Shown: positions 12,562 through 24,464, numbered from the stretch's first letter. The stretch is DNA of 64,000 nucleotides from Avena insularis (GCA_023614405.1 CM042686.1:350060329-350124328), one strand, 5' to 3'. Numbers and translations are program-made. The notes: generated by a model from the sequence alone, not told the origin.

Positions 12562-13892
12562 TGTTGGGACACGCAAAGATAAACAAAACTTTTTCCCTAC
12601 GCGGTGATCCCAAGATCGAGCTGAGGTAGTGTGCCACAAGAATTACCACTAGACGCGCGGTTGCGGAATCGATATAGCACGTCGCTTGATGCAGTGCAGT
12701 CCTCACGATCCATTCCAATCCACAATCGTCGAAGTGCTGAATGTACAACACCTCTGCCAGTATCCACATGTACGAGGAGGAGCGCCGGTGGTGGACTGCT
12801 AGGTCCGTTACGGCGGCGATAGGACTGGAATGGGGCTAGGGTTTCCAACACATGGAGTGACCTAACCGTGTGCTCTAAGCACCTACGCCCCAGCTTATAT
12901 AGGGAGTGAAAGTGGGCTCCACTCACTTATGTCCCATTCACTAAAAGGCCTATATTAGTCACTGCGAGTCGAACCCACTGACTCAGTCCGTTTCCTTTTT
13001 GGGTCCAACCGAAATATGCTCCCGCTCTTAAGTGTGTGACCCGGCATGCTCAAGGTGACCCGAACACGATATGAGTCTTACTCGTGATCGATCAGTCGGT
13101 AGCGGCTCCTAGCAGAACGTGCTAACTCCCAAGTACCAAAGATTCATGACGACATACCTTCCAATGCGACTTTCGTCTGAGTCCCTTTTGCCTCACGATA
13201 TACCTTGTTGAACTATAGGCGAATAATCGTCATCCCTTAAATAGTTCGACTCTCTTTCTCGATCAGAGAGAAGTGATTCATCTGACTAACTCTTAGTCGA
13301 TCGCCTCGGTTAGCACTTAACCGAGTCACGCATGGCCAAGCTTTCCGAATCATATCTTCCGAGAGGGCCCAGCGAATATCTCTCCAGATGGAGGGGGAAA
13401 ATCCCATCTTGGTTAATTACATCACGTAGCTTGATTCTCAGTCGACCCGAACTCCGCCTTTATAACTGCCAAGTGATGAAATAGTGTTTGACAGAACCTA
13501 AGTCGGTGATCCTCAACTCGGATTGTGCAATAACCTCAGGTCTAAGGATTACATTGATTGAGATATAAAAATGACGACTTATTCATTGTATCTCAATATG
13601 GGTTAGTCCGACTCGCTAAACTCTTTAGCCGAATCCGTGTAAGTCAGAATAGCATCTCTATTCCCATGACAAGTGGAACCGAGTCATCAACCTACTTTCA
13701 CATTAGTCTAAGCTGTGTGTCCAGCACAACCTGAATGACCAAGGACAATCAGTATGAACAACATGAATATATAGCTCCACAATCGAATCACATATTGAAT
13801 GATACATATTAGTAGTTCATACATGGACAATGACTTTATGATACATTGGAAATAACATCATACATGATTGGCACTAGGGTATATTCCCAACA
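12562..13892 (-). repeat. 3' LTR of Copia C (left end on the plus strand)
   Basis: Bases 12562-13892 run TGTTGGGACACG...ATTCCCAACA and match 52594-53925 with roughly 90-95% identity. It is read on the minus strand. A TATATAA box lies on the minus strand at 12901-12895. No gene is present; the ORFs at 12554-12926 are chance frames. Confidence 0.92.
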
Positions 13893-13905
13893 GTCTCCCA
13901 CTTGT
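13893..13905 (-). other. Polypurine tract of Copia C
   Basis: On the minus strand this reads ACAAGTGGGAGAC directly before the LTR, the usual Copia plus-strand primer. Confidence 0.75.
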
Positions 13906-13926
13906 AATAGAATCAATCATCCGACA

Positions 13927-14044
13927 TCACATGTCTAGGCATATAAGGCCCATAGCTCTCAGGTGCGCCTCATGCTCCGGCTGTGGAAGTGGCTTTGTCA
14001 ATGCATCCGCAATGTTTGCATCCGTGTGTAGCTTTCATAACTTG
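13927..14044 (-). pseudogene. pol: C-terminal end of Copia C pol (RNase H tail), severed by D
   Basis: Minus-strand translation gives a short HTDANIADALTKPLPQ segment and ends at a stop at 13927-13929. This is the standard C terminus of plant Copia polyproteins. It was contiguous with 47498 before D inserted. The pieces join in frame across the ACTTG duplication, with one in-frame TGA just after the junction. Confidence 0.8.
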
Positions 14045-15301
14045 TGGAACATCCCAAAACTTTAATCAAGCTTATCAAGATCCAAATCACCCAATTTAGG
14101 GTTAACAAAAACTTTCTATGATTAAAATAAATAGCATATGTGTGTTGCATTAATATAGAATTGTTTAGAAATCCCATGTTTGTTTGTTCTAATTGTTGTA
14201 AAATGATTCAAAGATGAATGACACATCATCTAGATCATTTAGAAATAAAATCCAAAGAAAAAGAAATCAAATAAGAATAAAAATACCAATTGGTCACTTT
14301 GGCCATTTTAATCCACTATGTCACTTTAGGTGTTCATAGAAATCAAACTCAAATAGAAACATTCTCAACTCTTTTCACCCCTTGCTAGTACAAGAAAAGA
14401 TCTACCAAGACCCACTTTGAAATCTTATAAAAACATTTAAACCCTAATTTTAAATGGCATTTGAAAATGGAATCCATTTCATATGCATAGATCCCACTTT
14501 TTCAAAAACCACTCAAATGAGTTCACCTTGACAATCCCAAGCAAACACAGACTACCAAGCATAAGATCAAAGAACCCACCAAAAATCTTCTCAAAATTCA
14601 AATAAAAATCTCTTTATGCCATTACATGCATTACCTTTGGGTAGGCAAGAATCAGCTGGCCTAACTAACACTGTTGCTAATTAAGTTCCTGTCCCCCATT
14701 TGACCCTCTCATCTCTCCTCTGTCCCCTCTTAGCCTAACTAAGCACCAGACAACCTCCCCTCTTGACCACAGCGCCAATACCACGCCGCCAGAGAATGGT
14801 CGTCGCCGGCTAACCGTGCCCAAGCCACAGGAGACTGCCCTGCCCTCTCTCGCCATTTCTAGGAGGTAGGCCAGACCACACCGCGACCCCCTGTCCACCC
14901 CACGGACGCAACCGAGCACTAGACCACCGAGGCATGCCCACGCTCTCCGCCTCTACACCGTGCATAGACCGTGCCAGTGCGCCGCGCCTTACAAGACAGC
15001 ACATGCTGCTCCTCGACCATAGCCTGCGCACACTGCTCCGCCTTGACCCCAGCACACTCCCGGACATGCCCATTCCCCGCCGCGCGACCAGCACCCGACA
15101 TGAGCTGCGTCGAACACCGCCGCTCCCGCTCAGAGCGCTAGCCACGCCCGACCAAACGCCACCGCCCGTAGCCGGGCCATTACATCGTAGATGACCCCCA
15201 GGAGGCAGAGCACCGTCCACCTACCTCGCCCATGCCATTACCCCTCTATACCATCATCACCGATGAGCTCACCGTTGCACCTCACGGACCCCTCGTCGAC
15301 C

Positions 15302-15308
15302 TATAAAA
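15302..15308 (+). promoter_or_regulatory. TATA box of D's 5' LTR
   Basis: TATAAAA in the context GACCTATAAAAGGAGG, followed about 30 bp later by a CA-rich start region. The same box is at 31487-31493 in the 3' LTR. Confidence 0.65.
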
Positions 15309-17666
15309 GGAGGGCACCCCTGTCCCATTTCTGCACACCATTCACCTCCCCTCTCATCGCTGAACCTTCCCCACTTCTCCCCGGAGCCGCTCGAGCCCTC
15401 AGTCGCTGGAATTGTGCTAGAGCTCGCGGTAGCGGAGGAGAAAGGGGGCCGTCGATTGCGACCACCCTAGGAGCCGCAGCAACCACGCCTGAGACCGCCG
15501 TCGTCCACCAGTTCGATCGCCCCGATCGCCACGTTAGCTGGAGCCCTGGTAAGCCCCCAACCGACCCCCACCGAGCCGCTAGGGTTCATTCTCGCCGGCG
15601 ACCTGTTCGTCGTCGATGATGAACCACGATTGTTGATCCACCGTCTAATCACACGACCCACATCGCCACGTACCGCTTCACATTAGAGTTAGCCGCTGAC
15701 ATGTGGACCCCCCCTGTCAGTTGCCCTCTGTGCCATGGACCGCCACTGGGCCGACCGATTTAGTTTCCCGCCTTAGCCCGCAGATTCAAATAAAGATTTT
15801 TCCTTTTAGACTTAAACTCAATTCTGTCCACTAGTTTAAAAATCAATTCAGAGAGTTCTACTAAACCAAAATGAATGATTCCAATTTTGTTAGAAAGATA
15901 ATTCAAATATCTATCCAAGCCCATTGGATTTAAATAAATTAGATTTATAGATCACATATAGAAAAAATAACAAGACAGAGACTTTTCTCCATTCAAACAT
16001 TTTTCAAAAATCAACCATAATAGCCTTTGAGTTGATTCCAACTCTCAAAAATCACATTTGATAATACCTATATGAATATGTAATAATATTTAGGTTTTCA
16101 TGCCGTGACTTTGGACTAGTACCAAAATAATGCTATATAGGCATTTCTAGTCACCTTAAATCATTTAAATATGAATCCTAAACTTTGTAAAATGTGATCC
16201 AACATTTAAATCACATTCCCATGTATTAGAATATGTGTTGATGACATGTGTCCACATGATCCCATATTTTAATTGGATAATATTAAATCTTAATTAATTG
16301 CAATGAGTAGAAATTACTTTTCTCACATAAAATAAATGAAACTAGTTCATTAAATCTTGTGATGAATGTGATGATACTAGATCATCAAGTGTGTGCCTTA
16401 GTATGCTAAATATAATAGTTAAGTATTGTTTGTTGATTATGTATCCCGTATGTATTTATAGACGATAGTACCAACCAAGTCTATGAGGAGGAGGAGTTCT
16501 ACCCCGAAGAAGACGAGGAAGATTTCAACCACTGCACCAATCAAGGCAAGCCATCACTACTAAGCAAGTTAGCCCCTTGCAAGCTAACACTTGAAAGCTA
16601 GTGTTAGCAAGGTAGAATTATACAAGATGACCTAAGCAAGATGCATTAGGAATGTTTTGGTTATACCTTTTGATTTATACGAATCCCAAGTTTTACTTAC
16701 AAGTTTTACCTTTTGCTTTACCAAAGTTTCTTTACTTTTAGAAATGTTTTGTGAGATTTTAGAAAGTAGTTTAGATAGCATAAAGAGTACAAACTTGGCC
16801 TATACTAGATGTCATTCTATGGCATGATATTGAGATTAGCATCCCACCTTAGTGAACACTCTTAACTTAGCAGTTAGAGCTAGACCAAAAACTTGATCAC
16901 TCTAGATGGGAATACTTGGTGAAAATGCTTATGAAAACCTTGGAATGATACGTCATTCTATTGAGATGTTTTGACATGTGTTGAGAAACACAAATGGTTT
17001 ATGATGATGAAAATGTTGAGGCATGAGCCTTAGCCCTTTATAAAAACTGATGGTTGGGTTCGGATGCGATACCATTCCAATTTTATAGTACAACCACAAT
17101 AACTGAATTGGGTAAGGCTTAGCCGGAAGTTTATATGCATTAGTATGAGTTCCCTCGTGGCAGAGCTTTGAGCTGAGGCTACCTCTTGATGTTGTCCACC
17201 TATGAAGTGCCCAGTATGGCAGATGGCCATGGCTGGGAGGCCAAGCTCATAGGAGAGGTGCTTCTACTAGAGCATGTAAAGGAAAGGTTATGATTGATTA
17301 TCCGCATACTAAGTATGATGATTCAGGGTTACCCCTGACAGATGTATTGAATGTTGTGATGAAAGTGTACGACCTCTGCAGAGTGTCAAACTATTCGAAT
17401 AGCTGCGTCCGCGGTCATGGACAGTTGGAGTGGCCACACTGTTCTGTTGTCAGATGTTTCCAAAATGACTTATGAAATGAATTGTGACTTGACTTAACCA
17501 CAACAGGGTTATGACTATGAAAACTAAGTTCCCACTTACGTGATTGAAAACATTATTTTATCTTTCTTTTTTTTGAACTCAACTTAGGTTACAAACTTAA
17601 CTTTGCAAATAAACTTAGAACTTAGCATTCCTACTAGAACTACTTTACTTGTTAGTGATAGTTTGC

Positions 17667-17685
17667 GAGTACTTAAAAAGTACTC
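17667..17685 (+). other. GAGTAC hairpin in D's 5' LTR
   Basis: GAGTACTTAAAAAGTACTC forms a perfect 8-bp stem with a 3-nt loop. The 3' LTR copy at 47147-47165 has one change that turns the closing pair into a U-G wobble. Related hairpins are in A and I. Confidence 0.6.
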
Positions 17686-17821
17686 ATGGCTTTGTCCTTG
17701 GCTATTCCCGTGGCCAGACTATGGGGAGGACTACCAGGAGGAAGGACAGCAGGACGGCTATGACAACTAGGACTATCTCCCATCGTCAGCATTCCCTGTG
17801 ACACTAAAGATGGAGCCAACT

Positions 17822-17840
17822 GATACATTGCAAATGTATC
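17822..17840 (+). other. LTR-tip hairpin of E (left LTR)
   Basis: GATACAT-TGCAA-ATGTATC: a 7-bp stem and 5-nt loop starting at the second base of the LTR. An identical copy is at 23041-23059, and the equivalent with a compensated base pair is at the tip of F. Confidence 0.7.
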
Positions 17841-18176
17841 TATAATTTTTGATGTTCCATGCTTAGTTTTATCCACTTTCTTGTGTTTTGTTCCAACTTT
17901 GGAGTACTTTTCATATGATTTCTTGGACTAACCTATTAACAAGAGCCATAGTGCCAGCTGCCTGTTTTCTACTGTTTTTGGTTCCAGGAAAGTCAGAAAA
18001 TGAATATTCTCGGAATTGGACGGGACAAGAGCCAAAGTGCCTATTTTTCCGGAAGGGATCAAGTGCCAGAATACGCGGAGGCAGACGGGGCCTACCACAC
18101 CACACAGCCACGTGGCAGGCCTGGCCCGCGCCAAGGGTGGTGTGGTGGCTCACGCACCTCGGCCTCTCCTTCCGCC

Positions 18177-18182
18177 TATAAG
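18177..18182 (+). promoter_or_regulatory. TATA-like box of E's 5' LTR
   Basis: CCGCCTATAAGTTGCCC; the same sequence occurs in the 3' LTR at 23399-23404. Position and spacing suit an LTR promoter; untested. Confidence 0.45.
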
Positions 18183-19417
18183 TTGCCCTCGGGACGAAAA
18201 CCCTAAGTACCCGATCAAAAATCCACGAAAGAGTCTGTAGCCACCGCCATCTCCATCCCTAGATCGGGAGCGATCTGAAGCGCTTCCCGGCACCCTCCGG
18301 AGAGGGGAATTCACCCTGGAGGCCTTCTTCATCACCATGTAAGCCTCCGGTGTGATGCGTGAGTAGTTCATCCTTGGACTACGGATCCATGTAGTAGCTA
18401 GATGGCTGGTTTCTCCTCCTTTGTGCTTTCATGTTTAGATCTTGTGAGCTCCGTTCATGATCAAGATCATCTATTTGTAATCCATACATGTTGTGTTTGC
18501 GGGGATCCGATGGATATTGAGATGCTATTTCAGATTGATTATTGATTCTATCATGTCTTTGTTATTTGAGATCTTGCATGCTTTCCGTTGTTAGTAGCTA
18601 TCTTGGCCAAGTAGATGCTAGCAACTTCAAGAGTTAGTATTTATGCTCGATAGTGGGTTCATGCCTCTGGTAATCTGGGGAAGTGACAGAAATCTCTAAG
18701 GTACTAGATGTGTTGTTGCTACTAGGGAGAAAAGAACGATCCTTTGTTCATATAAAAATTGTATTGTTTACTTTACACGCAGTTCGTAAAGCAATAATCT
18801 GTTGCTTGCAACTTAATACTGGAGGGGGTTCGGATGATAACCTGAAGGTGGATTATTAGTCATAGATGCAGTTGGATGGCGGTCTATGTATTATGTTGTA
18901 ATGCCCAATCAAGTCTCAGAGGAGTCAAGATGATTAGTATATGCATGTATTGCTTTCTAAGTGTTTGTCAATTGCCCCGCTGTAATTTGTTCACCCAGCA
19001 TGTTATCTATCTAAGGAGAGCCATCTCTAGTGAACTATGGATCCCGGTCCTTTACTTTACATACAATCTACAATCTTTTACTGCTTTGTGTTTACTTTCT
19101 GCAAACTTTTACTTCTTTCCATTCGATACGTTTAATCCTTTGTTTTCTGCAAAACATAGAGAGATTGACAACCTCATCGCAAGTTGGGGAAAAAGTTCCG
19201 TGGTTGTTTTGTGCAGGTCTCCATGTTGCTACTAGCACCGGTAGTGCGCCCTGCCAAAGCTCAGCTAGTAACACCTTTGGGGTGTTTCCTTGCTCCTACT
19301 GGTTCGATTAAACCTTGGTCTCATAACTGAGGGAAAACTTGCTGCTGTGCTCATCATACCTTCCTCTTGGGGTCCCCAACGAGCTCTACATCAACCACCA
19401 GCCAAAAAAGATTTTTC

Positions 19418-19435
19418 TGGCGCCGTTGCCGGGGA
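19418..19435 (+). other. Primer-binding site of E (tRNA-Asp type)
   Basis: TGGCGCCGTTGCCGGGGA is the typical primer site of Athila-like Gypsy elements and is taken to pair with tRNA-Asp. Confidence 0.8.
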
Positions 19436-19635
19436 GTCAAGGACATCTTCACAAGGGGAGTCCCTCATAACCAATCTCTTTACTTTGTTGTTTTTTTGCT
19501 TAGTTTCTTTTTGCTTTGTTTCCTTGTTTTGTTCTTCAAAAAACACAAAAAATTAGTTTTCCTTGTTTACTTTCTTATTTGAAAAACACAAAAAAATTAA
19601 GTCTCCTTTAGTAGTCACCTCTCCCTTAGCTCACC

Positions 19636-20259
19636 ATGTTGATCCCTACTTTTACCCTGAAAGACCTTCCAATTGGTAGTGGTTCTATAATTGGGAAAGA
19701 TAACATTGAAGAATTCTTTAATCATGTTAGTAAGCATGAAGATACTAAGGATAGATCCCTTGTAGAACTTGCTCCAAATTATGAGATTGCTGCAGCTTCT
19801 TTAATTCACATGTTAGAATCTAGTTTTGTTAACCTCAACCCCTTAATGCAACTAATGTTTCTTAAGCTTAAAGAAATTGAAGACCCTAAAAAGAGGGATT
19901 TTATTCTAGAAACTTTGTTTAAGGAGTTCTATGATGTTGCCAAAGAAGCTAGAAAAGTTTTTGAACGTTTCAATATGCTAGTCTCATGTGTAGATGTGGT
20001 TGGTACACGAGAAAAGATGAACAAAACCGAACCTAATGGGGAGGAACCTAATATACCAATACCCTTCAAACTAGTAGCAATACATGATGCCGTAGAAAAG
20101 AATCTTGATTGGATTGTTCCTACAAACCCTTTTGATGAGAATAGTGAACCTAAGAGCATTGAGAGAGGATCCTCTAGAACTTACTTGGATGATATACCTT
20201 GCCTTGTTGAAAATATTTCTGGTATTGATCTTAATGCTTCTTCATTTGAGAACACTTGA
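19636..20259 (+). CDS. Uncharacterised ORF of non-autonomous element E (207 aa)
   Basis: An uninterrupted 207-codon frame starts about 200 bp after the primer-binding site, where gag would sit. I recognise no domain. It has no zinc knuckle and no protease or RT motif. The protein is acidic; the N-terminal 40 residues include GSGSIIGKDNIEEFFNHV, and the centre (about 45-110) is rich in L, K and E with a helical look (NPLMQLMFLKLKEIEDPKKR). Codon usage is AT-rich, like the surrounding internal region and unlike the GC-rich LTR promoter. A structural or trans-acting role in packaging could explain why it stayed open while D's genes decayed, but E is also younger than D. It could be a gag relic. 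Confidence 0.55.
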   Translation: MLIPTFTLKDLPIGSGSIIGKDNIEEFFNHVSKHEDTKDRSLVELAPNYEIAAASLIHMLESSFVNLNPLMQLMFLKLKEIEDPKKRDFILETLFKEFYDVAKEARKVFERFNMLVSCVDVVGTREKMNKTEPNGEEPNIPIPFKLVAIHDAVEKNLDWIVPTNPFDENSEPKSIERGSSRTYLDDIPCLVENISGIDLNASSFENT

Positions 20260-23039
20260 TTCTTTCTTTGCTTCTTATGCCTAACTTAAAGGAGTTAAAG
20301 AAAAGTACTTGTTGGGAGATAACCCAAGAGTTATAGATGAGTCTTGGAAGTTATTACCTCTGTAATAACCTCTCATTATCCTTTTTATTTGCTTTTTGTG
20401 CCAAGAGTAACCTCTCATGAGAGTGAAGTAATGATTTGGAAAGTTGCTGTCCCAAAACAGATTTCTATGCTTCACCGTAAAAATTCCTGAGAGAGCTCTG
20501 TATGTCGGATTGAGCTGTAATGTTTTGTGATTCTGCCCCAGGTTGTTATCTAACTTTCGTTCGTTCAACACTTTTTGATTTGAGCAACAGAAGGTCTTCA
20601 AAAAAATTCTTCTTTACCTGCTGCTCTGTTTTGACAGATTTCTGCCATTTTCTGCATTTGCTTCTTGTTGGTTCCTTCTTGAGTTCTTTTGGGGAATTGA
20701 GCTTTTTGAGTGAAGTGATACAGTAGCTAGTGTTCTAATGGAAGTTTATTTGGTGTTAGAACTGAACCTTGAGACTTATTTATCTTAAGTGCACTAATGT
20801 TGCTAATGAGATTGTGTGAAGTTTTGTATGAAGGAAAAATTTCAGGTGTATGGAAGGAATGAGTAATGAGATGAAGGATGGACTAAAGCTCAAGCTTGGA
20901 GATTCCACGCATGTCACCCCAAGAAATATCCAAGAAGTACAAGCGTCAAAGCTTGGGGATACCCAAGGCATCCCCTTCTTCATCAATAAAAATCCCAGGT
21001 TTCTTCCAAACACTTCATTTTTATTGTTTCATGCACAGTTGTGTTTTTCTTGGAGCGTCTTCTTTTTCTTTTTTGTTTTGGTTTTTGTTTGCTTTGGTTT
21101 GCTTAGTTTTCTGAATAACTTGGTTGGACCCCCTCTTTCACACTTTGGTTTTCATTTGGTTTGGTTTGGTTTGGAAAAGAGTAGGAAAGTTCATGCTTAT
21201 GTGGTAAAAAGAGCTCGTTTTTGACTCTGGCCTATGCTTTGTCATGCCATGCTTGATATTGTTTTGACTTTATGCTTAGTATTCTTTGCTGTAGAATGAC
21301 TTGTTATAAACAACTGATATTGCTTAATGTGCCTTGGATGAATCATGTGTTGTTTTAGCGTATTAAAGCATAGTACAGTGGTATTCTCCTTTGATGCTTT
21401 ATTTGGGTTGACTTGGCACATGCTCACAGCATGTTATGACTATCAAAAGTCACCATAAGCATTTATGATCCTTTAGTTTTCAACTTGTATTATCACTTTA
21501 TGCTTTGATCAATGATGTTTTGTCGCTCTGCATGATTATGGCCATTATTGCTCTCTTAGTTTGTCGCTCCCAGTCTTTTGCTAGCCTCCACCACCAAGTA
21601 TGAGTTCCACTCATGCATCCAACTCCCTAAACCAAGTTATTCCAAAGAGTCCACCATACCTACCTACTAGCTTGTGCTATTCCAAGTATATTCATGCTTT
21701 TGTTTACCTTCCACTTGTTATGAGAAAACTAGTGATTAAAGCTCTCACGAACTTGATGGCACACTTTACTTTACTTGCCCTTAATAAACTTGAACCATTA
21801 TGTCTTCTATGTTGTATATGCTTGCACTTATTTGTTAGGAATTAGCAGAACCATGCTTTCATGGGGAACACTTTCAACATTGCACTTGGTACTTGTACCT
21901 AGTTGATATCATGCTCTTTTGTATATGGATGTCGTCGGTGTGAAATGAAAGGGGAGCTTGTAATTCCATGGAGTTATGTATATGTGTTAGAGAAACACCT
22001 GGGTCGCTGGTCTAATCCATGCTGACATGGTGGAAACCTGCAGCATAACCATAATGAGCTGTCTATGAAGCATTCTTCTTATAAAAAAAATTGTCCTATA
22101 TTGAGAAAAAAAGAGAAAAGAAAAAAAGAGAGATACTATGAAAAGAGGAAAGAGAGAAAAAAGCACCATATTCCCATGGTAAATAAGAAGAATGCCGAGA
22201 TGCTCGTTGTCTGCTTGCCTTGTCATTTTGATATGGGGATTCTTCCGTATCATCGGGCAAGGGGTACCCTGTTGGCGGTTCTCAATGATACACATGTACT
22301 TAAAATGACAAGAACTTACCGGTGACTAAACTTGAGTAACATGAGGAGCGGCCCTCGTATACAAGGGACATGAGATTTCTGACTTATACTTCGTCAAGCA
22401 CGTACACCATAGTTTGTTCACTTTAACCTTAATCACTTCAAGATGCTTATGATAGGGGCAATGAGAGCTGAAAGCTTTAAGTATCATAATTTTTGGAAGC
22501 TCTTTATGAGACTTGAATCCCTACTTCCTTTTACAGAAGGCCTTTCTTCCACCATTATATTGAGTCTCCACCTTCTATCTTTATGCACCTACTTTGAGGC
22601 ATAGTGTCCATTCTTAGTTCTATGTGCATTGTCCCAAGACTAGTTGATTGATGCATAACTTTTTATTGCTTGTTTGAAACTATTGTATCTAGTCACTCTT
22701 ATGAACTTTGAAGGTGTCCTATGCATTTATATTTGCTACTCTATTGAGGGACAAGCTGAATACTTTTATGCTATGTTTTCTTTATGTGAAACAAACATAC
22801 GTCTTGCAAAGCATTGTTATTCATGAATCTTTTGTTTGTGCCTTTTCATGTTGCATCATAGTTTCTTTGCTTATTGCTAGAACTTTGTCTTTCATGTTAT
22901 GATTAAAGTACTATGATCCCAGCTTTGAATGTTTTGCAAATACTTTGATCAAGTCTTTGATGGTGCATGTCACCTGAAAAATTATTTCTTTTTATCACTT
23001 ACCTACATGAGGACGAGCAGGAGTTAAGCTTGGGGATGT
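20260..23039 (+). other. Non-coding 3' interior of E
   Basis: About 2.8 kb of T-rich sequence follows the ORF. It opens with TTGTTGGGAGATAACCCAAG, a phrase common after the coding part of Athila-like cereal elements. ORFs up to 124 codons (20850-21224, 21987-22295, 22065-22325) are low-complexity and unrecognisable. The A/G-rich run at 22080-22165 is simple sequence. The last 12 bases form the polypurine tract. Confidence 0.6.
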
Positions 23040-24246
23040 TGATACATTGCAAATGTATCTATAATTTTTGATGTTCCATGCTTAGTTTTATCCACTTTCT
23101 TGTGTTTTGTTCCAACTTTGGAGTACTTTTCATATGATTTCTTGGACTAACCTATTAACAAGAGCCACAGTGCCAGTTGCCTGTTTTCTGCTATTTTTGG
23201 TTCCAAGAAAGTCAGAAAATGAATATTCATGGAATTGGACGGACAAAAGCCAAAGTGCCTATTTTAGGAAGGATCAAGTGCGAATCTGAGAGAGAGGGGC
23301 CATGGGCCGGCCACACCACCTGGCCGTGCGGCCAGGCATGACCCGCGCCAGGGGGTGGTGTGGTGGCTCCTGGCACCCCCTTGGCCTCTCCTTCCGCCTA
23401 TAAGTTGCCCTCGGGACGAAAACCCTAAGTACCCGATCAAGAATCCACGAAAGAGTCTGTAGCCGCCGTCATCTCCATCCCTAGATCGGGAGGGATCTGA
23501 AGCTCTTCGGCACCTGCGGAGAGGGAATTCACCCTGGAGGCCTTCTTCATCACCATGGAAGCCTCCGGTGTGATGCGTGAGTAGTTCATCCCTGGACTAC
23601 GGATCCATGTAGTAGCTAGATGGCTGGTTTCTCCTCCTTTGTGCTTGCAACTTAATACTGGAGGGGGTTCGGATGATAACCTGAAGGTGGATTATTAGTC
23701 ATAGATGCAGTTGGATGGCGGTCTATGTATTATGTTGTAATGCCCAATCAAGTCTCAGAGGAGTCAAGATGATTATTATATGCATATATTTCTTTCTCGG
23801 TGTTTGTCAATTGCCCCACTGTAATATGTTCACCCAGCATGTTATCTATCTAAGGAGAGCCACCTCTAGTGAACTATGGATCATGGTCCTTTACTTTACA
23901 TACAATCTACAATCTTTTAATGCTTTGTGTTTACTTTCTGCAAACTTTTACTTCTTTCCATTCGATATGTTTAATCCTTTGTTTTCCACAAAACACGGTG
24001 AGATTGACAACCTCATCGCAAGTTGGGGACAAAGTTCTGTGGTTGTGTTGTGCAGGTCTCCATGTTGCTACTAGCACCGGTAGTGCGCCCTGCCAAAGCT
24101 CAGCTAGTAACACCTTTGGGGTGTTTCCTTGCTCCTACTGGTTCGATTAAACCTTGGTCTCATAACTGAGGGAAAACTTGTTGCTGTGCTCATCATACCT
24201 TCCTCTTGGGGTTCCCAACGAGCTCTACATCAACCACGAGCTAGCG
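23040..24246 (+). repeat. 3' LTR of element E (about 1.2 kb, with internal deletion)
   Basis: Same start as the left LTR and nearly identical downstream, but about 379 bp corresponding to 18424-18802 are missing. The break lies in a TGCTT that is repeated at both edges of the missing segment in the left LTR. Smaller indels lie around 23275-23310. Confidence 0.85.
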
Positions 24247-24451
24247 CCCACCGCTACGCTTATTATTACATTGCTTGTTTGTACTAAGACTGGATCATGA
24301 GATCCTTTATTTCTGTAAGACTTTATTATGGTTTGTAATGGATGATGTACTGTGATATCCTATCTGTTATGTCTCGCAAAAATGGTAATGCTGGGATTGC
24401 GATGTATGGCATAACTGGCATCTGGGATTAAAAATCCGGGTATTGACAAGT

Positions 24452-24464
24452 TGGTATGACAGCC
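24452..24464 (+). other. Primer-binding site of D (altered iMet type)
   Basis: AAGTTGGTATGACAGCC follows the LTR end at 24448. The usual form is TGGTATCAGAGCC; here bases 7-10 read GACA rather than CAGA. Still most likely tRNA-iMet. Confidence 0.6.

Larger units (their letters stand above)
17821..19400 (+). repeat. 5' LTR of element E (about 1580 bp)
   Basis: Begins TGATACATTG and ends near ACCACCA, about 17 bp before the primer-binding site; the end is uncertain by several bases. A TATAAG box at 18177-18182 precedes GC-rich leader sequence. The 119-codon ORF at 18876-19235 recurs in the other LTR at 23715-24074 but is ordinary LTR sequence. Confidence 0.85.
17821..24246 (+). mobile_element. 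Element E: non-autonomous Athila-like Gypsy retrotransposon inside D's 5' LTR
   Basis: Both LTRs begin TGATACATTGCAAATGTATC. The left flank is CCAAC (17816-17820); a matching CCCAC at 24247-24251 restores D's sequence, so the element probably ends at 24246 although the exact LTR 3' edge is blurred by mutation. A tRNA-Asp type primer-binding site and a GCTTGGGGATGT polypurine tract are present. The interior (about 3.6 kb) has one 207-codon ORF and no protease, RT or integrase. LTR and primer style match Sabrina/WHAM-type elements of Triticeae, which likely supplied the enzymes; this is inference. Confidence 0.85.
14045..24448 (+). repeat. 5' LTR of chromovirus D (3973 bp net, split by E)
   Basis: The LTR occupies 14045-17820 and about 24252-24448; element E fills the gap. 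It matches the 3' LTR along its whole length at roughly 94% in the part I compared by eye. A GC-rich stretch (about 14700-15660) surrounds the promoter; the rest is AT-rich. Long ORFs in the GC-rich part (14810-15220, 15191-15619 and others) have no recognisable domain and are accidents of composition. A conserved block at 17360-17429 and a hairpin at 17667-17685 lie near the end. No gene is present. Confidence 0.92.

Noticed and set aside
14677..15661. Cluster of long GC-rich ORFs on both strands (up to 142 codons)
   Set aside because: They lie in D's LTR, recur with different lengths in the other LTR (30952-31846), overlap on both strands and show no domain. GC-rich composition explains them.
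17888..18240. Several overlapping ORFs around the E promoter
   Set aside because: GC-rich LTR promoter sequence; frames overlap on both strands and are not kept in the 3' LTR.
18876..19235. 119-codon ORF conserved at 23715-24074
   Set aside because: The two are the U5 parts of E's LTRs, so similarity follows from LTR identity, not protein selection.
22065..22325. Lys/Glu-rich 86-codon ORF
   Set aside because: Translation of an A/G-rich simple-sequence run in E's non-coding interior.
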